From CAYYRI01 sp964474185 (lineage in GTDB: Bacteria; Patescibacteriota; Minisyncoccia; Minisyncoccales; RBG-13-42-11), in assembly GCA_964474185.1 (NCBI GenBank), contig CAYYRI010000020.1, positions 1 to 8,293 of the forward strand: 8,293 nt of DNA, written 5' to 3'. The notes beneath the pieces were generated by a model. It worked only from the letters and a program-made list of their open reading frames with translations. It was not told where the DNA came from and ran no database searches. Positions within the stretch are counted from its first letter, which is position 1. Each line of letters starts with the position of its first letter. Both the position numbers and the translations under genes were made by a program. This document shows positions 1-6,193 of this stretch, one piece after another.

Positions 1-94
1 TTAAAAGATTTATTCTTTTTCTCTTATATATTTCCTCAACTGTAAGAATTTCGCCGCTGGAAACATCCACTACTTTAGCATCAAATTTAACACA
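1..94 (-). mobile_element. Intein N-terminal splicing segment inserted in the DnaX Walker A motif (partial)
   Basis: Directly after Lys50 of the DnaX P-loop the frame continues with Cys51 and [10 protein letters not shown], then [13 protein letters not shown]. This matches intein block A (N1): catalytic Cys at position 1, a D-[AT]-x-V-x-D strand, a Ser-Gly turn, and an I/V-E-E-I segment about 20 residues in. The intein would start at base 94 and run past the left edge, so the homing-endonuclease domain (if any), block B His, and C-terminal His-Asn are not visible. P-loops of replication ATPases are favoured intein sites, and the P-loop Thr would supply the required +1 nucleophile. The alternative is a frame-preserving rearrangement fusing DnaX to something else, which I consider less likely. 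Confidence 0.82.
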
Positions 95-244
95 TTTTCC
101 CGAACCCCGCGGTCCCGCAAACAAATAAGCGTGGGAAATCAATCCTGAAGAAAGCGCATTGGTCAGCGTCTGGACAATGTGTTCCTGGCCTATCACCTCC
201 GCGAACGTTTGAGGCCTGTATTTTCGATATAAAACTAAATTCAT
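1..244 (-). CDS. dnaX: DNA polymerase III gamma/tau subunit (clamp loader ATPase), 5' part, intein-interrupted, cut by window edge
   Basis: I translated 81 codons from the ATG at 244-242 to the left edge. The first 50 residues are typical DnaX: the opening [14 protein letters not shown], then [11 protein letters not shown] and [14 protein letters not shown], the last being the Walker A P-loop (about residues 44-50). DnaX is the AAA+ motor that loads the sliding clamp during replication. The expected next residues are Thr-Ser/Thr, but residue 51 is Cys and the following sequence is intein-like, not DnaX. The ATG lies 5 nt after the stop of the GtrA-like gene, so the two are probably co-transcribed; no Shine-Dalgarno is visible. 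recR, often linked to dnaX in bacteria, lies about 5 kb away in a dnaB operon. The rest of the intein and of DnaX would lie left of position 1. Family identification is strong; the end is unknown. Confidence 0.93.
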   Translation of the reverse strand, partial: MNLVLYRKYRPQTFAEVIGQEHIVQTLTNALSSGLISHAYLFAGPRGSGKCVKFDAKVVDVSSGEILTVEEIYKRKRINLL

Positions 245-249
245 ACGCT

Positions 250-849
250 TTAGCTTTTAAATACTATAAATTTGTAGCCGATGAAATTCCAGGCGGTTAC
301 GCCAAAAGCGGCTGCAATTCCTCCGACATTCGCCCAGAGTTTGTCGTTCATTCCGAATTGCGGGCCAACGGTATTTACTATAAAAGAGGCCACTCCGACG
401 TTAAGCCCAAGGCCGATCAATGTTACTATGAAAAATTGGCCGAATTCTTTATGCATTCCTTCCTTCCCCATCTTTTCAAAAGCCCAGAATTTATCTCCGA
501 AGTATTTGGCGCAAGTCGCCACGACAAAAGAAATTCCTTTAAAAACCGAATACCAGAGTCCTATGGCAATTCCCGAGGTCCACATCAAGAAATTCAACAC
601 TCCCAAGTCGGTTATGGTAGCCAGAACTCCGATCAACAAATACTTTGCCAGCTGGAAAACCCATAAAAACCTCTTCCCTATTAAAAAACTTATCCAAGTA
701 CCGACTAATGCCAAAATAGGAAAAGAAACAGCCAAAATCAGACCCAGGCTCTCTATTTTTAAAGCAGCGATATCTTTCAATAAATAGTAAAAAAACCAGG
801 CTGTAATTTCACCCGTAACCAAAGCCAAAATAATGTCTATTCTTTTCAT
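250..849 (-). CDS. GtrA-like polytopic membrane protein (putative polyprenyl-linked sugar flippase)
   Basis: This is a 199-aa hydrophobic protein with about six predicted membrane segments (near residues 4-24, 35-57, 67-90, 98-117, 135-158, 172-197). The C-terminal ~135 residues carry the GtrA/DPMS pattern: [33 protein letters not shown], a Phe-rich EFGQFF segment followed by a Gly/Asn membrane helix, and the signature [10 protein letters not shown] near the end. GtrA proteins are thought to move undecaprenyl- or dolichyl-linked sugars across the membrane for cell-surface glycosylation. Typical members have about 120-150 residues and four membrane segments, so the first ~60 residues (two helices) are an extra N-terminal part. 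The ATG at 849 is preceded by an extended -10 element giving an essentially leaderless start. It precedes dnaX by 5 nt on the same strand, a link that looks positional rather than functional. Confidence 0.85.
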   Translation of the reverse strand: MKRIDIILALVTGEITAWFFYYLLKDIAALKIESLGLILAVSFPILALVGTWISFLIGKRFLWVFQLAKYLLIGVLATITDLGVLNFLMWTSGIAIGLWYSVFKGISFVVATCAKYFGDKFWAFEKMGKEGMHKEFGQFFIVTLIGLGLNVGVASFIVNTVGPQFGMNDKLWANVGGIAAAFGVTAWNFIGYKFIVFKS

Positions 850-855
850 TAGAAA

Positions 856-864
856 ATCTTATCA
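856..864 (-). promoter_or_regulatory. Extended -10 promoter of the GtrA-like gene
   Basis: On the minus strand, TGA-TAAGAT matches the extended -10 pattern TGn-TAnnnT. The predicted start point, 7 nt downstream, is base 849, the A of the ATG, so the mRNA would be leaderless. The -35 region (TTTATT, 879-884) is poor. The 108-bp gap 850-957 holds this promoter and the divergent cysS promoter; I see nothing else in it. Confidence 0.42.
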
Positions 865-940
865 TAAATTTCCCAAAAAATAAAGGTCGAAGAAAATTAT
901 TTCTTCTTCATCTTCGCTTCTTTTATAAAAGCTCGCTAAG

Positions 941-949
941 TGATAAAAT
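941..949 (+). promoter_or_regulatory. Extended -10 promoter of cysS
   Basis: TGA-TAAAAT is an extended -10 element. The predicted start point is about 956, 2 nt before the ATG at 958, with no Shine-Dalgarno upstream. The -35 region (TTTTAT, 921-926) is weak, as expected for extended -10 promoters. It is nearly identical to the TGA-TAAGAT of the divergent gene. Confidence 0.45.
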
Positions 950-957
950 AAACCAAT

Positions 958-2358
958 ATGCCGTTAAAACTTTATAATACCCTATCAAGAAAAAAGGAAA
1001 TCTTTAAGCCCAGAAAAGAAAAACAGGTTAATCTTTTCGTTTGCGGGCCGACGGTTTACGATTTCTCCCATTTGGGGCACGCCAGAACCTACATTGCTTT
1101 TGATGTAATCGTGAAATATCTCAGGCAGAACGGCTACGACGTTTTCTATCTTCAAAACATAACTGACATCGACGATAAAATTATAAACAGGGCGAAAGAA
1201 AATAACGTAACTCCTGAAAAGCTGGCTTTCAGGTTTGAAAAAGAATATCTGGATGATGTAAAATCCCTGAAAATCAACGGCGTTACCAAATATGCCAGAG
1301 CCACAGACCACATTGAAGAAATCATCAGCCAGGTTTCAAGGCTGATTGAAAAAGGCTGCGCCTATAGAATCGAAGATGGAATCTATTACGATATTTCAAA
1401 ATTCAAGGGTTACGGAAAACTTTCAAAAAGGACCATCCTTCAGGCTGAGGATGCCGTTTCCAGAATCGACGAAAACAAGGAAAAAAGAAATAAAGGAGAC
1501 TTTTGTTTATGGAAATTTTCCAAATCCGGGGAACCGAATTGGCAAAGTCCGTGGGGAAAAGGAAGACCGGGTTGGCACATTGAAGATACTGCCATCACCG
1601 AGAAATATTTCGGCCCCCAATACGATATTCACGGAGGAGCCAGAGATCTGATTTTCCCCCATCACGAAGCTGAAATTGCCCAAATGGAAGCAATATCCGG
1701 TCGCAACCCCCTGGTGAAATACTGGCTGCATTCGGGCTTTCTTACGGTGAACGGCCAGAAGATGGCCAAGTCCCTGGGTAATTTCATTACCATTCGGGAT
1801 TTTTTGAAAGAAAATTCCGCAAGGTTTTTGAGATTCCTGGTCGTTAAAGCCCATTACCGTTCCCCTATCGATTACAGCGAGAAACTGATTTCCCAAACGA
1901 AAAGAGAATTGGAAAAGATAGATGAATTCTTGGAAAAAATCCGGAGCACGAAATCCAAAATCCAAACAGATTCCAAATTCCAAATTTCAAAATATAAGAA
2001 GGAATTTGAGACGGCAATGGAAGACGACTTTAATACGCCCGAAGCACTCGCCGTAGTCTTTGACCTGATAAACGAGGGAAATTCATTGATAGCCGAAGAC
2101 AAGCTATCTAAGGTTGATGCCAAAGAAATTTTAAGTTTCTTGAAGAGAATCGATGTTTCTTTTGGGTTTATTCTGGAGAAAAAATCAAAAAAGAAAATCC
2201 CGGAAACAGTTTTGAAATTAATAAAAGAAAGAGAGGAATGCCGAAAGAAAAATCAGTGGCAGAAAGCCGATGAATTGAGAAAAAAAATAAAAGAATCAGG
2301 TTTCCTGATAGAAGACACGAAAGGAGGGCCTAAGATAAAGAAAATTTCTAATTTCTAA
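958..2358 (+). CDS. cysS: Cysteinyl-tRNA synthetase
   Basis: This 466-aa class Ia synthetase, of normal length, charges tRNA-Cys in the cytoplasm. Visible motifs are FVCGPTVYD with Cys29, the HIGH signature as HLGH (38-41), GRPGWHIEDTAI (202-213), YDIHGGARDLIFPHHEAE (222-239) and the KMSKS loop as KMAKS (268-272). The DALR/helical anticodon-side domain begins near EFETAMEDDFNTPEAL (349-364). Three zinc ligands align with the E. coli set (Cys29, His235, Glu239), but the fourth, Cys209 in E. coli, is Asp210 here. Residues about 329-345 (RSTKSKIQTDSKFQISK) lie in the linker before the helical domain and are encoded by an AT-rich repeat like the one after recR. The C-terminal KKISNF is encoded by a tandem heptamer repeat. 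The gene converges on a glycosyltransferase with a 10-nt gap. Confidence 0.97.
   Translation: MPLKLYNTLSRKKEIFKPRKEKQVNLFVCGPTVYDFSHLGHARTYIAFDVIVKYLRQNGYDVFYLQNITDIDDKIINRAKENNVTPEKLAFRFEKEYLDDVKSLKINGVTKYARATDHIEEIISQVSRLIEKGCAYRIEDGIYYDISKFKGYGKLSKRTILQAEDAVSRIDENKEKRNKGDFCLWKFSKSGEPNWQSPWGKGRPGWHIEDTAITEKYFGPQYDIHGGARDLIFPHHEAEIAQMEAISGRNPLVKYWLHSGFLTVNGQKMAKSLGNFITIRDFLKENSARFLRFLVVKAHYRSPIDYSEKLISQTKRELEKIDEFLEKIRSTKSKIQTDSKFQISKYKKEFETAMEDDFNTPEALAVVFDLINEGNSLIAEDKLSKVDAKEILSFLKRIDVSFGFILEKKSKKKIPETVLKLIKEREECRKKNQWQKADELRKKIKESGFLIEDTKGGPKIKKISNF
1943..1996 (+). repeat. Copy or fragment of the dispersed AT-rich repeat, in frame inside cysS
   Basis: The stretch consists of AAATCC/AAATTCC-type words and begins with CGGAGCACGAAATCC. 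The intergenic repeat after recR contains CGAAGCACGAAATTC: 9 identical bases (GCACGAAAT, 1946-1954 and 5562-5570), followed in both by AAA and AAATTC words. It encodes a Ser/Lys/Gln-rich piece with no counterpart that I recall in well-known CysRS sequences, between conserved parts on both sides. The boundaries are approximate. Confidence 0.5.
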
Positions 2359-2371
2359 TTTTTAATTTCTA
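2344..2371. repeat. Four tandem heptamers ATTTCTA spanning two convergent stop codons
   Basis: Units occupy 2344-2350, 2351-2357, 2358-2364 (one C-to-T change) and 2365-2371. The cysS TAA (2356-2358) and the TAG of the minus-strand glycosyltransferase (2371-2369) both lie inside. No hairpin terminator is visible at this convergent junction. Confidence 0.7.
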
Positions 2372-3502
2372 AACCTCTCGTTTTTCTTTAGTCTTTCTAC
2401 AAAACTCATAAAATGCTAAAATTTGGTCGGCTATTTTGGGCCAGGAGTATTTTCGAGCTTCTTTGAGCCCCCAATCCCCCATTTCCTTTCTCAGTTTTTT
2501 GCTTTTTATCAGAATCTCCAATTTTTTGGCCAAAGTTTTGTAATCCCGGGGCTTAACCAGAAACCTTTTCCCTTTGCCTTTTTCCAAAACTATGCGGTAG
2601 CCCGTATTCGCAAAAGCGACGACCGGAACGCCCAAAGCCATCGCTTCGATCAGAACAATGCCGAAACTTTCTCCGTAAATAGCCGGACTGCAGTAAATAT
2701 CGCAGGTTCTGTAATAAGAGGGCACCTCTTTTTCTCTTATCGCTTTTTCAAAGACAACGTTTTCCAGTTTATTATTTTCAACCCATTTCTGGTAATCATC
2801 TTTTAACGGGCCTTCGCCAACCACGATTAACCTTAAATTAGAATGGCTTCTGCTCAAAATTTTAAATGCCTTAAGGAGATAAATCAGTCCTTTTCTTTCT
2901 TCAATCCGGCCCAAAAACAAAATGTTGATTTTTCCGTCGGAGAATTTTTTCAACCTGGGGACTTTCGGATTAAATTCTTCCAGATCAATGCCGTTGGGTA
3001 TTACTTTTTTGGGACCGTTAAATTTTCTAAAAAACCTGAGGTTTAAAGGATTGACGCCAATGATGCCGTCGATTTTCCATTTGGCGATTCTATTGGCAAA
3101 ATCCCTGATTTGGGGGAAAATTTTAATGATGTTGCTTTTTTCCAAATTGGCGTGGAAAGTCAGAATATTCAAGGCATTTGACCTTTCTAAAACTTGTATG
3201 GTCGAAGGGAAGCCGACATTGTGGAAATGAAGGACGTCAAACCTCTCTTTTTTCAAGAAGCTGCTTAGCGCGAAGGGGTTAAAATATATGCAAAAATCGC
3301 CCTGGGTGCCCACGGCAGGGAGAGAAATGGACGTTCCCATAATAATGACGTCTTTCCCGTATTTTTCCTCCGGAGAGCGGCGAGGAACGATAATCTTTAC
3401 TTTAATTCCTCTTTTTTTGAATTCCTTATACAATCCCAAAACGTGCCGCTTTACTCCTCCGGGCTGTAAAAAAGAATGGAATGATATTAAACCAACTTTC
3501 AT
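2369..3502 (-). CDS. Family 4 glycosyltransferase (GT-B, PimA-like)
   Basis: This 377-aa protein transfers a sugar from a nucleotide- or lipid-activated donor at the inner face of the membrane; the acceptor cannot be read from sequence. The N-terminal acceptor domain has the Gly-rich loop FLQPGGVKRHVLGL (11-24) and a FHAN segment with His117, matching the active-site His region of PimA. The C-terminal donor domain starts with INILFLGRIEERKGL (192-206); Arg199 and Lys204 fit the phosphate-binding Arg/Lys pair. It ends with the E-x7-E signature ESFGIVLIE (278-286) followed by AMALGVPVVA. There are no membrane segments. GT4 enzymes of this type build phosphoinositol mannosides, glycolipids or surface polysaccharide. 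The start sits in a 54-bp divergent gap with dnaB; no convincing promoter or Shine-Dalgarno is visible on this side. Confidence 0.92.
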   Translation of the reverse strand: MKVGLISFHSFLQPGGVKRHVLGLYKEFKKRGIKVKIIVPRRSPEEKYGKDVIIMGTSISLPAVGTQGDFCIYFNPFALSSFLKKERFDVLHFHNVGFPSTIQVLERSNALNILTFHANLEKSNIIKIFPQIRDFANRIAKWKIDGIIGVNPLNLRFFRKFNGPKKVIPNGIDLEEFNPKVPRLKKFSDGKINILFLGRIEERKGLIYLLKAFKILSRSHSNLRLIVVGEGPLKDDYQKWVENNKLENVVFEKAIREKEVPSYYRTCDIYCSPAIYGESFGIVLIEAMALGVPVVAFANTGYRIVLEKGKGKRFLVKPRDYKTLAKKLEILIKSKKLRKEMGDWGLKEARKYSWPKIADQILAFYEFCRKTKEKREV

Positions 3503-3520
3503 AAGTCAATACTTCGGCAC

Positions 3521-3549
3521 TTGATAAACTAATCTCGCCTTGATATATT
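3521..3549 (+). promoter_or_regulatory. Sigma-70-type promoter of dnaB-recR
   Basis: The -35 is TTGATA (3521-3526), the spacer is exactly 17 nt, and the -10 is TATATT (3544-3549). The predicted start point is about 3556, one nucleotide before the dnaB ATG, and there is no Shine-Dalgarno. This predicts a leaderless dnaB-recR mRNA. Confidence 0.65.
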
Positions 3550-3556
3550 ATAGCTG

Positions 3557-4933
3557 ATGACGAACAACTCTCAAAATTCTCAATTACCCGACAAACTGCC
3601 TCCCCAAAGCGCAGAAGCCGAAAAATCGCTACTCGGCTGTTTATTGATTGATAAAAATTCCGTCATTAAGGTGGTTGATTTCATCAATCCCCCGGATTTT
3701 TACAGGCCCGCGCATCAGGAGATTTATAAGACCTGTCAGGAGCTTTTTGAAAAAGGAGAACCCATTGATATTTTGAGCGTTGCCAATCGCCTTAAAGAAA
3801 AGGGACAGCTCGATGAAATCGGCGGAAACGGCTATCTGGCCGATTTGATAAATTGCGTCCCGACGGCCAGCAACATTTTTAATTATGCCAAGATCATCCA
3901 GCATAAAAGAATTCTGCGGGACTTAATCGGCGCGGGCTCCGAAGTCGCGACTCTGGGCTACAATGAAACGGAAGATCCGGAAATTTTGCTGGATCAGGCG
4001 GAACAGCGGATTTTCAGCATCGCCCAGAAGGGCCTTTCCCAGAATTTCATACCTATAAAAGAAACCTTGGCAGATGCTTTTGAAAGAATCGACAAATTAT
4101 CCAAGCACAAAGACGGCCTGCGCGGATTACGAACCGGCTTCACGAATTTGGACAACATATTGGCCGGCTTCCAGAATTCCGATCTGATAGTTTTGGCTTC
4201 CAGGCCTTCGATGGGAAAGAGCGCTTTAGCGACGAATATTGCCAGTTTTGTCGCCATCAATGAGAAAATACCGGTGGGTATTTTCAGCTTGGAAATGTCA
4301 AAAGACCAGCTGGTGGACAGGTTGATCGCCGACCAGGCCGGGCTTGATCTATGGAGATTGAGAACGGGGAAACTCTCCGGAGACGGAGAAGACAATGATT
4401 TTTCCAGAATCCGGCAGGCTTTGGGCGTATTGTCCGAGGCTCCGATTTATATTGACGATACCGTCAGTTCTAATATCCTGCAGATGAGAGCAATGGCAAG
4501 AAGATTGCAAGCGGAAAAGGGGCTGGGCCTCATTATCGTTGATTACCTTCAATTAATGGAACCGAGGAACACCATGGCCCCCATTGTTCAGCAGATGACG
4601 GAAATTTCCAGGTCTCTCAAATCTTTGGCCAGAGAGCTTAATGTTCCGGTTCTGGCAATCTCCCAGTTATCGAGAGCCGTAGAGCAAAGGTCTCCCCAAA
4701 TCCCTAGGCTTTCCGATTTGAGGGAAACCGGAGCCATAGAACAGGATGCCGACGTTGTTCTGTTCATCTATCGCGAAGACAGATACAGGCCGGACGATAC
4801 CAGCAGGAAAAACATCGCCGACATCATCATCGCCAAACACCGCAACGGTCCCGTGGGCAAGGTTGAATTGTATTTTGACGAAACCAGGGTTGCTTTCAGA
4901 AATCTGGAAAAGGGATATTCAGAAGAAACTTAA
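3557..4933 (+). CDS. dnaB: Replicative DNA helicase DnaB
   Basis: This 458-aa hexameric 5'-to-3' helicase unwinds DNA at the replication fork and contacts DnaG and the clamp loader. The N-terminal domain starts with LPPQSAEAEKSLLGCLL (14-30), the usual DnaB opening. The RecA-like C-terminal domain has LRTGFTNLDNILAGF (191-205), Walker A SRPSMGKS (215-222) and FSLEMSKDQL (243-252). Walker B is IIVDYLQL (326-333, Asp329), followed by ISQLSRAVEQR (368-378), SDLRETGAIEQDADVVLF (386-403) and the KHRNGPVG loop (427-434) with the conserved Lys/Arg pair. Length is normal and the P-loop, a known intein site in other bacteria, is uninterrupted here, unlike that of DnaX. recR follows after 2 nt. Confidence 0.98.
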   Translation: MTNNSQNSQLPDKLPPQSAEAEKSLLGCLLIDKNSVIKVVDFINPPDFYRPAHQEIYKTCQELFEKGEPIDILSVANRLKEKGQLDEIGGNGYLADLINCVPTASNIFNYAKIIQHKRILRDLIGAGSEVATLGYNETEDPEILLDQAEQRIFSIAQKGLSQNFIPIKETLADAFERIDKLSKHKDGLRGLRTGFTNLDNILAGFQNSDLIVLASRPSMGKSALATNIASFVAINEKIPVGIFSLEMSKDQLVDRLIADQAGLDLWRLRTGKLSGDGEDNDFSRIRQALGVLSEAPIYIDDTVSSNILQMRAMARRLQAEKGLGLIIVDYLQLMEPRNTMAPIVQQMTEISRSLKSLARELNVPVLAISQLSRAVEQRSPQIPRLSDLRETGAIEQDADVVLFIYREDRYRPDDTSRKNIADIIIAKHRNGPVGKVELYFDETRVAFRNLEKGYSEET

Positions 4934-4935
4934 AA

Positions 4936-5547
4936 ATGCAGCCCAAAACGATTCAAAAATTAATTGATATATTCTCCAAATTCCCGACGGTCGGGCCCAG
5001 AACTGCCGCCCGATTTGTTTTTTATTTGCTGAGATTGCCCGAGGAAGAGGCCGATAATTTGATTTCCGCCATTTCGGACTTAAAAAATAACATAAAAATC
5101 TGCGAATTCTGTTTCAAGCCTTTCGAACCTTCGGCAGAGGCTCCAATTGGGCTCGTTTGCGAGATTTGCCGGGATGTCCGCCGGGACAGATCCCTGCTTT
5201 GCATTGTCGCCAATGAAACCGATTTGATGGCCATCGAAAAAACGAAAAAATACAACGGCCTTTATTTTATCCTGGGAGGAACGGTTTCGGCTTTCAAAAA
5301 AACCGATATCGAAAAATTAAGAATCAAGGAACTGGAAGAAAAAGTCAAAAACAGCCAAGAGATCAAGGAGATCATCCTGGCCATAAATCCGACAACCGAA
5401 GGCGAAACGACCGCTTTATACTTGGAAAGAATACTGAAACCCTCGGGAAAAAAAATCTCCCGGCTTGGCCGGGGTTTACCCCTGGGAGGAGAATTAGAAT
5501 ACGCTGATGAGGAAACTCTTGGTTCTGCCCTTGAGAGCAGAAGATAA
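4936..5547 (+). CDS. recR: Recombination mediator protein RecR
   Basis: This 203-aa protein is of standard length. RecR forms a ring that, with RecO and sometimes RecF, loads RecA onto SSB-coated single strands during gap repair. In order it shows a helix-hairpin-helix (FSKFPTVGPRTAARF, 13-27) and a four-Cys zinc site (Cys56, Cys59, Cys75, Cys78). The Toprim domain starts at CIVANETDLMAIE (89-101) and contains NPTTEGETTALYL (151-163). The C-terminal signature RLGRGLPLGGELEYADEETL spans 176-195. The Toprim start reads NETD rather than the common EDPxD, a conservative variation. It starts 2 nt after the dnaB stop, with no Shine-Dalgarno, so translation is probably coupled. It converges with rplU, and an AT-rich inverted repeat fills the gap. 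Confidence 0.97.
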   Translation: MQPKTIQKLIDIFSKFPTVGPRTAARFVFYLLRLPEEEADNLISAISDLKNNIKICEFCFKPFEPSAEAPIGLVCEICRDVRRDRSLLCIVANETDLMAIEKTKKYNGLYFILGGTVSAFKKTDIEKLRIKELEEKVKNSQEIKEIILAINPTTEGETTALYLERILKPSGKKISRLGRGLPLGGELEYADEETLGSALESRR

Positions 5548-5548
5548 A

Positions 5549-5672
5549 TTCGAAGTTCGAAGCACGAAATTCGAAACAATATCTAAATTCTAAATTCAAA
5601 TGTTCTAAACGTGTTTGGAATTTCGGTCATTGAGATTTTGAATTTGTTTCGGATTTCGGATTTAGAATTTCG
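5549..5672. repeat. AT-rich imperfect inverted repeat between convergent recR and rplU
   Basis: The left arm has words such as CGAAATTCGAAACAA and AAATTCTAAATTCAAATG. The right arm read on the minus strand has CGAAATCCGAAACAA and CAATG. The arms meet at a central hairpin, TTCTAAAC (5603-5610) and GTTTGGAA (5613-5620), followed by TTT. The right arm lies inside the last codons of rplU. The central hairpin may act as a weak bidirectional terminator. I recall similar elements between genes in Parcubacteria assemblies, but could not check this. Confidence 0.6.
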
Positions 5673-5974
5673 GTAATTTCAATTTCTGTGAAGGTCTGTC
5701 TGTGGCCTTTTTTTGTTTTTTCCCGTTTTTTCGCTTGGTATTTGAAGACAATCACTTTTTTTCCTTTCCCCTGCTTTAAAACCTTCCCGATAACCTTAAC
5801 GTCTTTGACAAACGGAGTTCCGATCTCCGCTTTTTTGTTTTTCTCCAACAGCAAAACCTCTTTGAAAATAATCTCTTCTCCTTCTTTCTTTTCGATTTTT
5901 TCTATCTTCAGTTTTTGACCGGGAGCTATGATATACTGTTTACCCCCAGTCTTAATTACTGCTAATTGTGTCAT
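5627..5974 (-). CDS. rplU: Large ribosomal subunit protein bL21
   Basis: This 115-aa bL21 is a 23S rRNA-binding protein of the 50S subunit. The N-terminus is the classic LAVIKTGGKQYIIAPGQKLKIEKI (4-27), then EGEEIIFKEVLLLE and IGTPFV. The basic C-terminal signature is IVFKYQAKKREKTKKGHRQTFTEIEI (about 75-100). Conserved L21 ends near ITEIL; the last eleven residues, NPKSETNSKSQ, are encoded by the AT-rich repeat and look like an acquired tail. The gene stands alone: the usual downstream partner rpmA (bL27) is absent and recR lies there instead, convergent. Unlike its neighbours it has a Shine-Dalgarno-like GGTGG 6 nt before the ATG and a long upstream leader region with hairpins. The stop is TGA. 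Confidence 0.97.
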   Translation of the reverse strand: MTQLAVIKTGGKQYIIAPGQKLKIEKIEKKEGEEIIFKEVLLLEKNKKAEIGTPFVKDVKVIGKVLKQGKGKKVIVFKYQAKKREKTKKGHRQTFTEIEITEILNPKSETNSKSQ

Positions 5975-5980
5975 ATTTTT

Positions 5981-5985
5981 CCACC
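5981..5985 (-). promoter_or_regulatory. Ribosome binding site of rplU
   Basis: GGTGG on the minus strand, 6 nt before the ATG, is the clearest Shine-Dalgarno-like sequence at any start in this window. It supports the chosen start and implies a leadered mRNA, in contrast to the leaderless starts predicted for five other genes. Confidence 0.6.
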
Positions 5986-5991
5986 GGCCTG

Positions 5992-6027
5992 CCCCGTACC
6001 GAACCGAAGGTTTTGGTGCGGGGTTTT
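5992..6027 (+). terminator. Hairpin plus T-run, terminator-like on the plus strand
   Basis: Arms 5992-6005 (CCCCGTACCGAACC) and 6010-6023 (GTTTTGGTGCGGGG) pair at 13 of 14 positions around a GAAG loop, then TTTT follows. Two of the pairs are G-U on the plus strand and would be C-A mismatches on the minus strand, so the RNA structure favours plus-strand transcription. No plus-strand gene precedes it except recR, 445 nt upstream beyond the antisense rplU. It could stop antisense read-through, or be a repeat. Confidence 0.4.
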
Positions 6028-6057
6028 GATTACGGCTAACATACGAATGTAATGAGT

Positions 6058-6108
6058 ACCCCGCCCTCTAAGCTAAATGACTTATTACCTATGCGTAGAG
6101 GGCGGGGT
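6058..6108. repeat. Perfect 13-bp inverted repeat with 25-nt loop, upstream of rplU
   Basis: The arms ACCCCGCCCTCTA (6058-6070) and TAGAGGGCGGGGT (6096-6108) are exactly complementary and GC-rich in an AT-rich background. There is no strong T-run on either side (TTTC on plus). It lies in the 219-nt gap between rmuC and rplU (5975-6193), which also holds two other hairpins and no supported gene. Candidate roles are an rmuC 3' end, an L21 leader structure or a mobile palindromic repeat. Confidence 0.75.
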
Positions 6109-6169
6109 TTCACTACGCTCAATATTAATACTTTCTCTGAAATTTGCAATACTACTCTTCCCCTACCGA

Positions 6170-6188
6170 GCTTTCGCAAAGCGAAAAC
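6170..6188 (-). terminator. Small hairpin just after the rmuC stop
   Basis: On the minus strand an 8-bp stem (one G-U) with a TTT loop, TTTTCGC/GCGAAAG at its core, begins 5 nt after the rmuC TAA. No T-run follows, so it may stabilise the 3' end or be a weak terminator. Confidence 0.3.
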
Positions 6189-6193
6189 GAAGG

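Noticed and set aside
281..787. Plus-strand open frame of 168 codons
   Set aside because: It is antisense to the GtrA-like gene, has no recognisable family or start signal, and the opposite strand has clear GtrA motifs.
3502..3540. Promoter of the glycosyltransferase on the minus strand
   Set aside because: AAGTAT at 3514-3509 has the right spacing for a leaderless start, but it is a poor -10 and the -35 region is CGAGAT.
5603..5623. Strong rho-independent terminator for recR
   Set aside because: The stem is AT-rich with a nearly absent loop and only TTT after it; I keep it as the centre of the inverted repeat rather than a confident terminator.
1943..5672. CRISPR array or tandem direct repeats
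   Set aside because: The AT-rich words are irregular, inverted or scattered, with no regular spacers and no cas genes.
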